Positions 25,095 through 33,323 of a DNA stretch of 64,000 bases are shown piece by piece. The stretch is taken from NCBI GenBank assembly GCA_948527295.1, contig CAOSWK010000001.1, forward strand, positions 233,170 through 297,169. Direction: 5' to 3'. A program made the translations under genes and the position numbers. The notes beneath the pieces were generated by a model, which did no database searches, had not been told where the DNA came from, and worked only from the letters and a program-made list of their open reading frames with translations. Position 1 is the stretch's first letter, and each line of letters starts with the position of its first letter. This DNA is from an uncultured Eubacteriales bacterium (GTDB lineage: Bacteria > Bacillota > Clostridia > Oscillospirales > Acutalibacteraceae).

Positions 25095-26107
25095 AGACGT
25101 CAACAAAACCGAAGGTGAGCGTGATTGTGCCGGTCTATAACTCTGAGAAAACGCTAAAACGCTGCGCAGAGAGCATCCTTTCGCAAAGCTACGGCAATGT
25201 GGAGGTTGTTCTGGTTAACGATGGCTCAACGGACGGCTCTCTGAAGGTCTGCGAGGCGCTAAAGTTAGCGAACGAAAAAAGAGTAAAGGTGCTAAACAAA
25301 GAGAACAACGGGGTTTCCTCGGCAAGGAACGCAGGGATAAATGCGTCAAATGGCGAACTGATACAGTTTTTGGATGCGGACGATTATATAAACTCAGATA
25401 TGACGAAAATTTTGACGGATGAGATGGCCAAAAACAACGCAGACGTGGTGGTTTGCGGGTATAATAGGGTGAATGGCAGCAGTGCGATAAAAAAGACTCT
25501 GCCGAGGTTTTGCGGCCAAAGTCTGGCGGAGTTTAAGAGCTGCTTTGAGGCGCTTTATAAGGGTGCGTTTTTTAATTCGCCGTGCAACAAGCTTTATCGC
25601 AGAGACAAAATAACGGCGCCGTTCGATGAAACCTGCACTCTGGGGGAGGACTTGCTGTTTAATTTGTGTTACTTTTCAAATTGTGGTAAAATATCTGTGG
25701 TGAAGGATAAACTTTATAATTACAGCGTTTCTGCGCCGGGGAGCCTGTCGGACCAATATAACGATGGCCTTTTTGATACGGAAATTATGCTGCATAAAAA
25801 AGTGCAAGAGTTTTTTAAAAAGAGCTTTAATTCGGAGGATTTTAGCGGAATTAACGAAGTGTTTGCAAAAGAAATTTATTATTATTTGAAGAAGCTGGTT
25901 ATAGTTTCGGCCGAGGAAAAGGGCGTTAAGCTAAGAAAAATAAACGATTGTTTAGAAAATGATTTTGTGAAAAATATATTATATAATGTAAAATTGTCCG
26001 ATAGCCAAGTAAAAATCGTGTGTGAACTGATAAAACGGAAGCGGAAAAAGACCATATATTTGTTTTTTAAGCTTAAGGGACTCCTTAATGGTGGCGCGGT
26101 TCATTGA
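25091..26107 (+). CDS. Family 2 glycosyltransferase
   Basis: 338-aa GT2 enzyme with KVSVIVPVYNSEKTLKRCAESI, VLVNDGSTDGSL, GVSSARNAGI and the DxD motif FLDADDYI around residue 100. CNKLYRRDKI and LGEDLLFN in the second half are typical of capsule and teichoic-acid GT2s that use a Glu-Asp acidic pair. GTG 25091 overlaps the previous stop as GTGA behind AAGGAG. The C-terminus is more AT-rich than the N-terminus. Confidence 0.9.
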   Translation: MKTSTKPKVSVIVPVYNSEKTLKRCAESILSQSYGNVEVVLVNDGSTDGSLKVCEALKLANEKRVKVLNKENNGVSSARNAGINASNGELIQFLDADDYINSDMTKILTDEMAKNNADVVVCGYNRVNGSSAIKKTLPRFCGQSLAEFKSCFEALYKGAFFNSPCNKLYRRDKITAPFDETCTLGEDLLFNLCYFSNCGKISVVKDKLYNYSVSAPGSLSDQYNDGLFDTEIMLHKKVQEFFKKSFNSEDFSGINEVFAKEIYYYLKKLVIVSAEEKGVKLRKINDCLENDFVKNILYNVKLSDSQVKIVCELIKRKRKKTIYLFFKLKGLLNGGAVH

Positions 26108-26139
26108 GAAAACCTTGTTTGGGTGAAGGAAAGTTTTAA

Positions 26140-27675
26140 ATGAGAACAAAAAATTCTATTATAAATAGTTTGGTGGGCTTGGGCTCGTACGTTATTCTGC
26201 TGCTGGGGCCGCTTGTTTTAAGTCCGGTTGTTGCGAGCCTTGGCAGCGAGGTGCTTGGTATTCAGAAGACGTTTATGGATACCGTTGCGCTGCTGAATAT
26301 AATCGAGCTCGGGATCAGCTTTGGCGTCATATATAAGCTTTATAGACCCATTGCAGAAAACGATACGGAAAAAATCGCGATATTGCTGAACTTTTATAAA
26401 AATACGTTTAAGGTAATAGCTTTAGTACTGCTTGTTTTGGGCTTGCTGACGGCTGTAAGCATTCCGCAAATTGTGCCGGAGCACGACTCTAGCCGGTTTT
26501 CGGACAAATGGCTAAGCACAATGTTCATCTTGTATTTGGCAGACACCCTGGCAACGTACCTTTTTGGGCACAAGCGGGCCATGCTGATCGCGGATCAGCG
26601 CAATTACTTGGTGAGCATTTGCCGCACGAGCTGCCAGGTGCTGATGTACATTTTGCAGCTTGTCTCGATCGTGTGCTTTCGGTCTTTTGAGATGTACGTT
26701 GTCTCGCGGCTTGTGTGCACGCTTTTGGACAGCATTTTTGTGCACGTGATGTATAAGGTGAAGTACAAAAATATCGATTTGAAAATCAAAAAGAAGCTCG
26801 ACAAGACGGAGCGCAACGACCTTTTTAAAAACCTGGGAGCGCTTTTTTATCACAAAATAGGCTACCAGAGCTTGGCCTCGGGCTCCACGCTGATAATCAC
26901 AAGCAATCTGGGGGAGTCCATAACCGGGATGTACTACCCGTATACACTCATAACCAACGGCCTGATGAGCGTTACGGACCAAGTCTTTAATGCGATTTTG
27001 ACGAGTTTTGGCAACTTGATGGTAAAGGCGACGAAGGGCGAGATTTTTAATGTTTATAAAAAGATATTTTTCCTAAATTATGCGATGTACTCGTTTTTTG
27101 CGGTGTCGCTGTTTTGCCTCATAGACCCGTTCATCCGGCTGTGGATGGGCGAGGCTTTTTTGTTAAAAAAAGCGACAATCGTGCTAATAACCATAAATTT
27201 TTACACGTTCGGGATGAGAAAGTCAATAAGCATGGTCAAGAACAGCGCCGGGCTCTACCGGCCAGATAGATATTTTGCATTGATAGAAGCGGCAATAAAC
27301 CTGGGGCTAGCGGTTTTACTGGTTGGCAGATTGGGCTTAAACGGCGTTATAATCGCGAATATCCTTAGCTCGCTGGTGATCCCTTTTTGGACGCAGCCAT
27401 ACGTCGTCTACAAAAATATATTCAATAGGTCTGTGGCCTCGTATTACAGAAAGCACGTGCTGTACGCCATCGTGACGCTGATTTCGTGCATCTTTACATA
27501 TTATATATGCTCGCTGTTTAGGGTGGACGGCTTTTTAAAGCTCGTAATAAACGCGGTCATCTGCCTGATTGTGCCAAACGGAATCAATGTTTTTATGTTC
27601 TACAAAACAGAGGAGTTTCGCTATTTATTGGGCATAGCCAAGAACATATTTAAGCAGTTTCGCATGAGAAAGTAG
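26140..27675 (+). CDS. Polysaccharide flippase (Wzx/RfbX-like, MOP superfamily)
   Basis: 511-aa membrane protein with 12 to 14 hydrophobic segments starting NSIINSLVGLGSYVILLLGPLVL. Its internal motifs resemble Wzx-type O-antigen/teichoic acid exporters of the MOP superfamily (SVTDQVFNAILTSFGNL, WMGEAFLL). It would flip the lipid-linked repeat unit made by the upstream enzymes to the outer leaflet. It closes the operon; no clear terminator follows. Confidence 0.87.
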   Translation: MRTKNSIINSLVGLGSYVILLLGPLVLSPVVASLGSEVLGIQKTFMDTVALLNIIELGISFGVIYKLYRPIAENDTEKIAILLNFYKNTFKVIALVLLVLGLLTAVSIPQIVPEHDSSRFSDKWLSTMFILYLADTLATYLFGHKRAMLIADQRNYLVSICRTSCQVLMYILQLVSIVCFRSFEMYVVSRLVCTLLDSIFVHVMYKVKYKNIDLKIKKKLDKTERNDLFKNLGALFYHKIGYQSLASGSTLIITSNLGESITGMYYPYTLITNGLMSVTDQVFNAILTSFGNLMVKATKGEIFNVYKKIFFLNYAMYSFFAVSLFCLIDPFIRLWMGEAFLLKKATIVLITINFYTFGMRKSISMVKNSAGLYRPDRYFALIEAAINLGLAVLLVGRLGLNGVIIANILSSLVIPFWTQPYVVYKNIFNRSVASYYRKHVLYAIVTLISCIFTYYICSLFRVDGFLKLVINAVICLIVPNGINVFMFYKTEEFRYLLGIAKNIFKQFRMRK

Positions 27676-28100
27676 GTATGACGTAACTTTTTATATTAGG
27701 CAGTCCGCAGATATTTGTTGCTGCTTTTATGAAATTATCATAAAAGTCAAGCGAAAAATAAAAAATTTCGAAAATTTTTTAAAAATAGATTCGTAAAAAT
27801 CAAGAAAAATAGGCTCAAAAATTAAAAAACGATGAAAAGGGTAACAATTAGTAACAAAAATAGACGTTTTAAAGCTGATTTTAAGTTTAGTTTTGTTGCA
27901 AATTGAACAAGGAAATATTATAAAAAAATGATCGCTTTGTTTGATAAGGAGAAAATGGGCCTAATTTCTTTTTCGGAATTATAGGTGCTTACGGATGTAG
28001 TATAATACTAATAGTTTCGGAGGTAACAGCAAAACGAATTTAAATTTTGTTCCTTCGAAAAGTAAGAAGAGGATTTTTATAAGAAAAAGGAGAATGTATT
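27676..28100 (+). other. Intergenic region before the first secreted paralogue (425 nt)
   Basis: Very AT-rich. The first ~70 nt are unique; from 27744 on it is the left copy of a long tandem duplication. It holds a 9-codon reading frame with a good ribosome binding site (27955-27984), a TATAAT (28001-28006), and a hairpin leader (28014-28062) before the coding start at 28101. Confidence 0.6.
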
Positions 28101-28200
28101 ATGAAAAAGGTAAAATCAATTGGTAAAAAGGTTATGTCGTGGGGGTTGGCTGCAAGTTTATTGTTGGCTCCGGTAGGGGCAAATAACTGTTGCTTTGCTG
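27744..28200. repeat. Tandem duplication, copy A (upstream region plus signal-peptide codons)
   Basis: About 455 nt nearly identical to 28811-29267 at a constant offset of 1067 nt with very few indels. It covers the whole promoter/leader and the first ~33 codons of the downstream gene. The mature-protein coding part diverges after it. Confidence 0.9.
28001..28062 (+). promoter_or_regulatory. Promoter -10 and structured 5' leader, copy A
   Basis: TATAAT at 28001-28006 without a good -35. The transcript leader can fold: TTTCGGAGG (from about 28015) pairs with CCTTCGAAA with one mismatch, enclosing an inner CAAAA/TTTTG pair. The same structure is found in copy B. A second good ribosome binding site (AAAAAGGAG) lies just before the ATG at 28101. 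Confidence 0.5.
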
Positions 28201-28709
28201 ATAATGAACAAGCACAACAAGTAAATCAAGGTAGCAGTAAGGTAAAAGACACATTGAAAAAAGTAGGGCTAGCAGGTGTAGGTGTAGGCAGCGTATATGC
28301 ACTTTCTTATGTATTGTTAGTTATTGGGGCAATTAGCGGTAATGACTGGTGCTTAAAAAATGGAGCTGGATTCGGCATTGCAATAGAAGACTTATTTAAT
28401 TTTGTTAATCAAGGAATTTTAAATTTATGTAATGATATGGGGATAGACATTTATAATATACTAGATACAATTGGGTTTAAAGATGTTTTTTCAGCAATGG
28501 GAGTGGGGTATGCAGCTAAAAAAGCATGTGATATAACAAAATGGGGATATAACAAAGTAGTTGGCTTATTTAGGAATAAAACTCAAGAAAACAGAGAGGA
28601 TAACGAATTTAATATGGATGAGTATGGCTATTTTGAGATTAGCGATAATAATGATATAACTAAGGATGAGTATGAGGCTGCTTGGCAACGTATAGTGGCT
28701 GGTTATTAA
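28101..28709 (+). CDS. Secreted protein of unknown function, paralogue 1
   Basis: 202-aa protein with a clear signal peptide: basic MKKVKSIGKKVM, hydrophobic GLAASLLLAPVGA, then NNCCFA with predicted cleavage after Ala-33. The mature part has a second hydrophobic helix (residues ~57-80), a motif YNILDTIGFKDVFSAMGVGYAAKK, and an acidic tail. I do not recognise a family. It shares the signal peptide, the ILDTIGFK block and the W-x-YNKV-x-GLF stretch with the next gene. Low-GC composition sets it apart from the neighbouring housekeeping genes. Confidence 0.75.
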   Translation: MKKVKSIGKKVMSWGLAASLLLAPVGANNCCFADNEQAQQVNQGSSKVKDTLKKVGLAGVGVGSVYALSYVLLVIGAISGNDWCLKNGAGFGIAIEDLFNFVNQGILNLCNDMGIDIYNILDTIGFKDVFSAMGVGYAAKKACDITKWGYNKVVGLFRNKTQENREDNEFNMDEYGYFEISDNNDITKDEYEAAWQRIVAGY

Positions 28710-29167
28710 TTTAACAATTAGATATTATTAATAGATTATTTGTGAACAAAAAAATCGGTAGAGCGTAATAATAACGCCTTACCGATTTATTTTTTTGAGC
28801 ATTTAAATTAAAGTCAAGTAAAAAATAAAAAAATTCAAAAATTTTTTAAAAATAAATTCGTAAAAATCAAGAAAAATGGGATCAAAAATTAAAAAATGAT
28901 GAAAAGGGTAACAATTAGTAACAAAAATAGATGTTTTAAAGCTGATTTTAAGTTTAGTTTTGTTGCAAATTTAACAAGGAAATATTATGAAAAAATGATC
29001 GCTTTGTTTGATAAGGAGAAAATGGGCCTAATTTCTTTTTCGGAATTATAAGTGCTTACGGGTGTAGTATAATACTAATAGTTTCGGAGGTAACGGCAAA
29101 ACGAAGTTAAATTTTGTTCCTTCGAAAAGTAAGAAGAGGATTTTTATAAGAAAAAGGAGAATGAATT
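28710..29167 (+). other. Intergenic region between the two secreted paralogues (458 nt)
   Basis: Contains the terminator of paralogue 1 and then copy B of the tandem duplication, with the same micro-ORF (29022-29051, stop TAA instead of TAG), TATAAT (29068-29073) and leader hairpin. No other feature was seen. Confidence 0.6.
28751..28796 (+). terminator. Terminator of secreted paralogue 1
   Basis: AAATCGGTA-GAGCGT pairs with ACGC-CTTACCGATTT and is followed by ATTTTTTT. The same stem sequence ends paralogue 2. Confidence 0.85.
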
Positions 29168-29267
29168 ATGAAAAAGGTAAAACTAATTGGTAAAAAGGTT
29201 ATGTCGGTAGGTTTGGCTGCGAGTTTATTGTTGGCTCCGGTGGGAGCAAATAACTGTTGCTTTGCAG
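28811..29267. repeat. Tandem duplication, copy B
   Basis: Second copy of the 27744-28200 block, offset 1067 nt. The two differ by scattered substitutions and only small indels, so the duplication is fairly recent in this part, whereas the coding parts downstream have diverged strongly. Confidence 0.9.
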
Positions 29268-29914
29268 CATGGGGCAAGGATTCACAAGCACAGAAAGTAA
29301 AAGGAGAGAATGAATTTGAGCACGAAGCAGAAGCAACGGTTGCCTTTGTATCTATGCTATTTCTAGTTGGGATTACGGCTACATATTTTTATAATAATCA
29401 AGGAGACTATGAGAAAATATTAGGGGTTATCTCAGAAAGTGCAAAAGGAGCTTGGAACTTTATTGGAGACAAAAAAGAAGCAATAACTAATTTTTGGACA
29501 GTATATGGAGATGAGATTACTTTAGAGGGAAAATGGATCGTAGAAAATATAAAAAATATAGGCTATGATATATATTTTTTAATAAAGTTATTATGTGAGA
29601 GTGCATATAACATTGGGGAAAGTGCTTATTACATACTAGACACAATTGGTTTTAAAAATGTTCTTTCAGCAATAGGAGGGCTGTATGTAACTAATAAGCT
29701 ATGGAATGGAACAAAATGGGTATATAACAAAGTATCTGGTTTATTTAAGAGCAAGAAAAACGAGCAAGAAAATAAGGACAACAAGGGAAAACTGAAACAA
29801 ACAGAAAATATAAATGTAAATAATGTAAATGTGAATAATTTAAATGTAAATAATTTAGATGAGGATTGGTTTAACAATCATAGAGACAAACTTAAAAAAG
29901 CGTTGGGTATGTAA
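29168..29914 (+). CDS. Secreted protein of unknown function, paralogue 2
   Basis: 248-aa paralogue of the preceding gene. It has the same signal peptide ending NNCCFA, a hydrophobic helix (TVAFVSMLFLVGITATYF), two YNIG/YYILDTIGFKNVLSAIGG-type helical blocks, and a C-terminal asparagine-rich run of NVNN and NLNVNN repeats. The middle (residues ~75-150) has no counterpart in paralogue 1. The family is not recognised; export across the membrane and a surface or secreted location are inferred only from the signal peptide. Confidence 0.75.
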   Translation: MKKVKLIGKKVMSVGLAASLLLAPVGANNCCFAAWGKDSQAQKVKGENEFEHEAEATVAFVSMLFLVGITATYFYNNQGDYEKILGVISESAKGAWNFIGDKKEAITNFWTVYGDEITLEGKWIVENIKNIGYDIYFLIKLLCESAYNIGESAYYILDTIGFKNVLSAIGGLYVTNKLWNGTKWVYNKVSGLFKSKKNEQENKDNKGKLKQTENINVNNVNVNNLNVNNLDEDWFNNHRDKLKKALGM

Positions 29915-29940
29915 AATTAATAAAATAAGTATTAATAGCA

Positions 29941-29982
29941 AAATCGGTAAAGCGTAGTTTAGCGCCTTACCGATTTCTTTTT
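29941..29982 (+). terminator. Terminator of secreted paralogue 2 (may also serve groEL)
   Basis: AAATCGGTAAAGCG pairs with GCGCCTTACCGATTT and is followed by CTTTTTG. On the minus strand the stem is followed by TTTT, so it may also end groEL transcription. Confidence 0.8.
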
Positions 29983-29995
29983 GCAAAAATTTAGA

Positions 29996-31624
29996 TTAAT
30001 ACATGCCGCCCATGCCGGGGTCCACTGGCATTGCGGGGGCTTTTTCTTCTTTTATATCCGTGACCAGCGATTCTGTAGTCAAGACCATCGCAGCGACAGA
30101 AGCCGCGTTCTGCAGGGCGGAACGAGTAACCTTAGTTGGATCCACGATGCCGGCTGATATCATGTCGACGTATTCCTCTGTGCGGACGTTGTATCCGAAG
30201 CCAGCTTTGTTCTCGTCTTTGATTTTATTGATGATCACAGAGCCCTCCACGCCGGAGTTTTTCGCGATCTGACGAAGCGGAGCCTCGAGAGCCTTAAGAA
30301 CGATGGCAACACCGGTTTTTTCGTCGCCCTCAGAACCCTTTAAAAGAGCCGACACGCTGGACATTGCGTTAATCAAAGCGACGCCGCCGCCAGCTACGAT
30401 GCCCTCTTCTACTGCAGCTTTCGTCGCAGCCAGCGCATCTTCTATGCGGAGCTTTTTCTCTTTCATCTCGACTTCGGTAGCCGCGCCAACTTTTATGACA
30501 GCAACGCCGCCGGCCAGCTTAGCCAAGCGCTCTTGCAACTTTTCTTTATCGAAGTCAGAAGTGGTATTCTCGATCTGGGCGCGAATCTGCGAAACGCGAT
30601 CCTTAATTTCCTTAGATTTGCCGGCGCCATCAACGATGATGGTGTTTTCTTTTTCGATTTTAACCTGACGAGCGCGACCGAGCTGCTCAACAGTGGTATC
30701 CTTAAGCTCCAAGCCTAACTCTTCGGTAATAACCTGGCCGCCCGTTAGAATCGCGATATCACGAAGCATCTCCTTACGCCTGTCGCCAAAACCGGGAGCC
30801 TTAACGGCAACGCAAGTAAATGTTCCGCGGAGTTTGTTCAGAATGAGCGTAGCCAAAGCCTCGCCCTCAACGTCCTCTGCGATGATAACGAGCTTTTTGC
30901 CAGACTGCACAACCTGCTCCAACAGAGGCAGAATCTCTTGAATATTCGAAATCTTCTTGTCGGTGATCAGAATGTAGGCGTCATCGATAACCGCGACCAT
31001 CTTCTCGGTGTCGGTGACCATGTAAGGCGAAACGTAGCCTCTGTCGAACATCATGCCCTCGACGATCTCGGAATAAGTCTCGGCCGTTTTGGACTCCTCA
31101 ACCGTAATGACGCCGTCCGAACCGACCTTCTCCATAGCCTCGGCAATCAGTTGACCAATAAATTCGTCGGCAGCCGAAATAGTCGCAACCCTCGCGATGT
31201 CATCGGCACCGTTGACCTTCTTAGAATTTTTCTTGATAGCCTCCACAGCCTTGTCAACGGCAGCCTGAATGCCGCGTTTCACAACCATCGGGTTAGCGCC
31301 GGCCGCCACGTTCTTCATACCCTCGCAAATAAGAGCCTGAGCCAAGAGCGTTGCGGTGGTGGTGCCGTCTCCGGCCACGTCGTTGGTTTTGGTAGAAACT
31401 TCCTTAACGAGCTGAGCGCCCATGTTTTCGAAAGGATCCTCCAGCTCGATCTCCTTAGCAATGGTGACGCCGTCGTTGGTGATGAGCGGTGCGCCGAACT
31501 TTTTGTCCAAAACGACATTTCTGCCGCGCGGCCCAAGCGTAATTTTAACAGTGTCGGCAAGCTGATTAACCCCGCTTAACAGCGCCTTTCGCGCGTCTTC
31601 CCCGTAAATTATTTTTTTAGCCAT
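29996..31624 (-). CDS. groEL: Chaperonin GroEL (60 kDa)
   Basis: 542-aa group I chaperonin forming the double-ring folding chamber with GroES. It starts MAKKIIYGEDARKALLSGV, contains the nucleotide-binding LGPRGRNVVLDK and NDGVTIAKEIEL, GDGTTTATLLAQAL (catalytic Asp), the intermediate-domain region and a C-terminus ending GMGGMY. The AGGAGG ribosome binding site is clear. It lies 79 nt downstream of groES in the usual order. Confidence 0.98.
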   Translation of the reverse strand: MAKKIIYGEDARKALLSGVNQLADTVKITLGPRGRNVVLDKKFGAPLITNDGVTIAKEIELEDPFENMGAQLVKEVSTKTNDVAGDGTTTATLLAQALICEGMKNVAAGANPMVVKRGIQAAVDKAVEAIKKNSKKVNGADDIARVATISAADEFIGQLIAEAMEKVGSDGVITVEESKTAETYSEIVEGMMFDRGYVSPYMVTDTEKMVAVIDDAYILITDKKISNIQEILPLLEQVVQSGKKLVIIAEDVEGEALATLILNKLRGTFTCVAVKAPGFGDRRKEMLRDIAILTGGQVITEELGLELKDTTVEQLGRARQVKIEKENTIIVDGAGKSKEIKDRVSQIRAQIENTTSDFDKEKLQERLAKLAGGVAVIKVGAATEVEMKEKKLRIEDALAATKAAVEEGIVAGGGVALINAMSSVSALLKGSEGDEKTGVAIVLKALEAPLRQIAKNSGVEGSVIINKIKDENKAGFGYNVRTEEYVDMISAGIVDPTKVTRSALQNAASVAAMVLTTESLVTDIKEEKAPAMPVDPGMGGMY

Positions 31625-31703
31625 ATCAACAAGTCCTCCTAAAATGTAATATAATCAAACTTCAAAAACCGCTATGTATCGCGATGCAAAAGGTCAAAAC
31701 GAA

Positions 31704-31988
31704 TTATTCAACAACCGCCAAAATGTCCGACTGGCGAAGAATAGTGTATTCCTCGTTATCGAACTTAACTTCGGTGCCAGAATACTTGCTAGTAATGACG
31801 CGGTCGCCAACCTTCACATACATCTGCACTTCTTTGCCGTCGACGATTCCGCCAGGGCCAACCGCCACAACAGCAGCAATCTGAGGTTTTTCTTTAGCCG
31901 TGCCGGCCAGAACGATGCCGCTTTTGGTGGTTTCCTGAGCTTGCTCCATCTTAATGACGACTCTGTCTGCAAGGGGTTTAATTTTCAT
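31704..31988 (-). CDS. groES: Co-chaperonin GroES (10 kDa)
   Basis: 94-aa lid of the GroEL chamber. It starts MKIKPLADRVVIK and has the mobile loop TKSGIVLAGTAKEKPQIAAVVAVGPG, then KVGDRVITSKYSGTEV and the end DILAVVE. ATG 31988 was chosen over an upstream in-frame start at 32027, because AAGGAGG is 8 nt before it and the extra residues are non-homologous. CIRCE precedes the gene. Confidence 0.97.
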   Translation of the reverse strand: MKIKPLADRVVIKMEQAQETTKSGIVLAGTAKEKPQIAAVVAVGPGGIVDGKEVQMYVKVGDRVITSKYSGTEVKFDNEEYTILRQSDILAVVE

Positions 31989-32020
31989 GACATATGCCTC
32001 CTTAAAGCATAAAAGATTTT

Positions 32021-32047
32021 TTAGCAATCTAACAACTCGAGTGCTAA
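32021..32047 (-). promoter_or_regulatory. CIRCE element (HrcA operator)
   Basis: TTAGCAATC-N9-GAGTGCTAA read on the plus strand, matching the consensus inverted repeat TTAGCACTC-N9-GAGTGCTAA with one mismatch. It lies between the groES promoter and its start codon, so HrcA repression of groES-groEL is expected. Confidence 0.93.
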
Positions 32048-32051
32048 ATAT

Positions 32052-32080
32052 ATTTTATATTCTAAAACCGAAAAAAGCAA
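32052..32080 (-). promoter_or_regulatory. Promoter of groES-groEL
   Basis: Minus strand TTGCTT (32080-32075), 17 nt, TAAAAT (32057-32052), immediately upstream of CIRCE. Confidence 0.65.
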
Positions 32081-32146
32081 GCAAAAAATGTCCAAAAAGA
32101 GCGCGAGAAAAAATTTCTCCACGATTAACAAAAAAGCCGACAAAAG

Positions 32147-32176
32147 TGAATAGTTTTGGGGTAATTTCCAATAATA
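32147..32176 (+). promoter_or_regulatory. Sigma-G-like (forespore) promoter of spoVAD
   Basis: GAATA (32148-32152) and AATAATA (32170-32176) are separated by 17 nt. Against the sigma-G consensus GYATR-N17-CATWMTA, this has one mismatch in each box. spoVA genes are classical sigma-G targets, and no sigma-A promoter is evident here. Confidence 0.45.
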
Positions 32177-32217
32177 AATAGAGAAAAACCAGGTCAGACC
32201 AGAAAAGAGGCTAAAAA

Positions 32218-33234
32218 ATGGCAAAACGAATAGGAAAGTACACAATCGAAATGGAGAAAAAGCCGGCAATCCGGGGTTATGCGGCAGTCTGCGGCAAAAA
32301 AGAGGCTCAAGGACCGCTTAGCAAAGCCTTTGATCAAACGTTTGAGGATACCACTCTGGGGGAGGCTTCTTGGGAGAAAGCAGAAAGCAAGCTGCAATCG
32401 AAAGCGGTGAACTTAGCCATAGAGAAATCCGGCGTAGCGAAGGGCGACATCGACTTTATCTTTGCCGGAGACCTGCTAAATCAGTGCATTTCATCGACAT
32501 TTGGACTCAAAAGTTTAAACATTCCATTCTTGGGGCAGTACGGCGCGTGCTCCACCATGGCGCAGACCTTGGCGCTTTCCGCAATAATGGTGGATTCCGG
32601 CGCGGCCAACAACTGCATTGCCGTGACGTCGTCGCATTTTTGCTCGGCAGAGAGGCAGTTTCGCTTTCCGCTAGAGTACGGCGGACAAAGAACCCCAACG
32701 GCGCAGTGGACGGTTACGGGCTCGGGCGCAGCGGTGGTGGGAGAGAACGTCCAAAGTCCGCAGATCTCGAAAGTAACGGTGGGCCGGATAGTGGACCTCG
32801 GGGTAAAGGACGCAAACAATATGGGAGCAGCGATGGCGCCGGCAGCTGCGGCAACACTGAAGGATTTTCTGGATGACACCGGCACAGCATCGGGCGACTA
32901 CGACTTGATTTTAACCGGGGACCTAGGAGAAGTGGGCAGCAAGCTGTTAAAAGAGCTGCTAACCCGAGAAGGCATCGAGCTGAAGGATAATCACAAGGAC
33001 TGCGGCCTAATGATTTACGACCAGAACGACCAGGACGTGCATGCAGGCGGCTCTGGCTGCGGATGTTCTGCGGTGGTTTTGTGCTCGGACATCTTGAACA
33101 AAATGAAAAATCACGAGCTAAACAATGTCTTGTTCATGGCCACCGGCGCGCTAATGTCGCCAACCTCAACCCAGCAAGGCGAGACCATCCCAGCAGTGGC
33201 GCACCTTGTGAATATCACCTCGGCCACAAAGTGA
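32218..33234 (+). CDS. spoVAD: Stage V sporulation protein AD
   Basis: 338-aa protein with the thiolase-like fold of SpoVAD, a component of the SpoVA complex that imports dipicolinic acid into the forespore and binds it. Diagnostic stretches are FAGDLLNQCISSTFGLK, FLGQYGACSTMAQTLAL, TSSHFCSAERQFRFPLEYGGQ, TGDLGEVGSKLL and ATGALMSPTSTQQGETIP. The ATG follows AGAGG. It stands alone here: spoVAC and spoVAE, usual neighbours, are not in the window. Monocistronic, with a strong terminator. Confidence 0.93.
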   Translation: MAKRIGKYTIEMEKKPAIRGYAAVCGKKEAQGPLSKAFDQTFEDTTLGEASWEKAESKLQSKAVNLAIEKSGVAKGDIDFIFAGDLLNQCISSTFGLKSLNIPFLGQYGACSTMAQTLALSAIMVDSGAANNCIAVTSSHFCSAERQFRFPLEYGGQRTPTAQWTVTGSGAAVVGENVQSPQISKVTVGRIVDLGVKDANNMGAAMAPAAAATLKDFLDDTGTASGDYDLILTGDLGEVGSKLLKELLTREGIELKDNHKDCGLMIYDQNDQDVHAGGSGCGCSAVVLCSDILNKMKNHELNNVLFMATGALMSPTSTQQGETIPAVAHLVNITSATK

Positions 33235-33262
33235 GGTAAAATCGCAATAAAAGAACAAAAAT

Positions 33263-33294
33263 AAAAGTACCGCGCGGTATAGTGCGGTACTTTT
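33263..33294 (+). terminator. Terminator of spoVAD
   Basis: AAAAGTACCGC pairs perfectly with GCGGTACTTTT around a 10-nt loop. Being symmetrical with A- and T-runs, it may also act on the convergent minus-strand operon. Confidence 0.88.
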
Positions 33295-33323
33295 GCTGCA
33301 TTAAAGGGAATTAAAGCGCGGAC

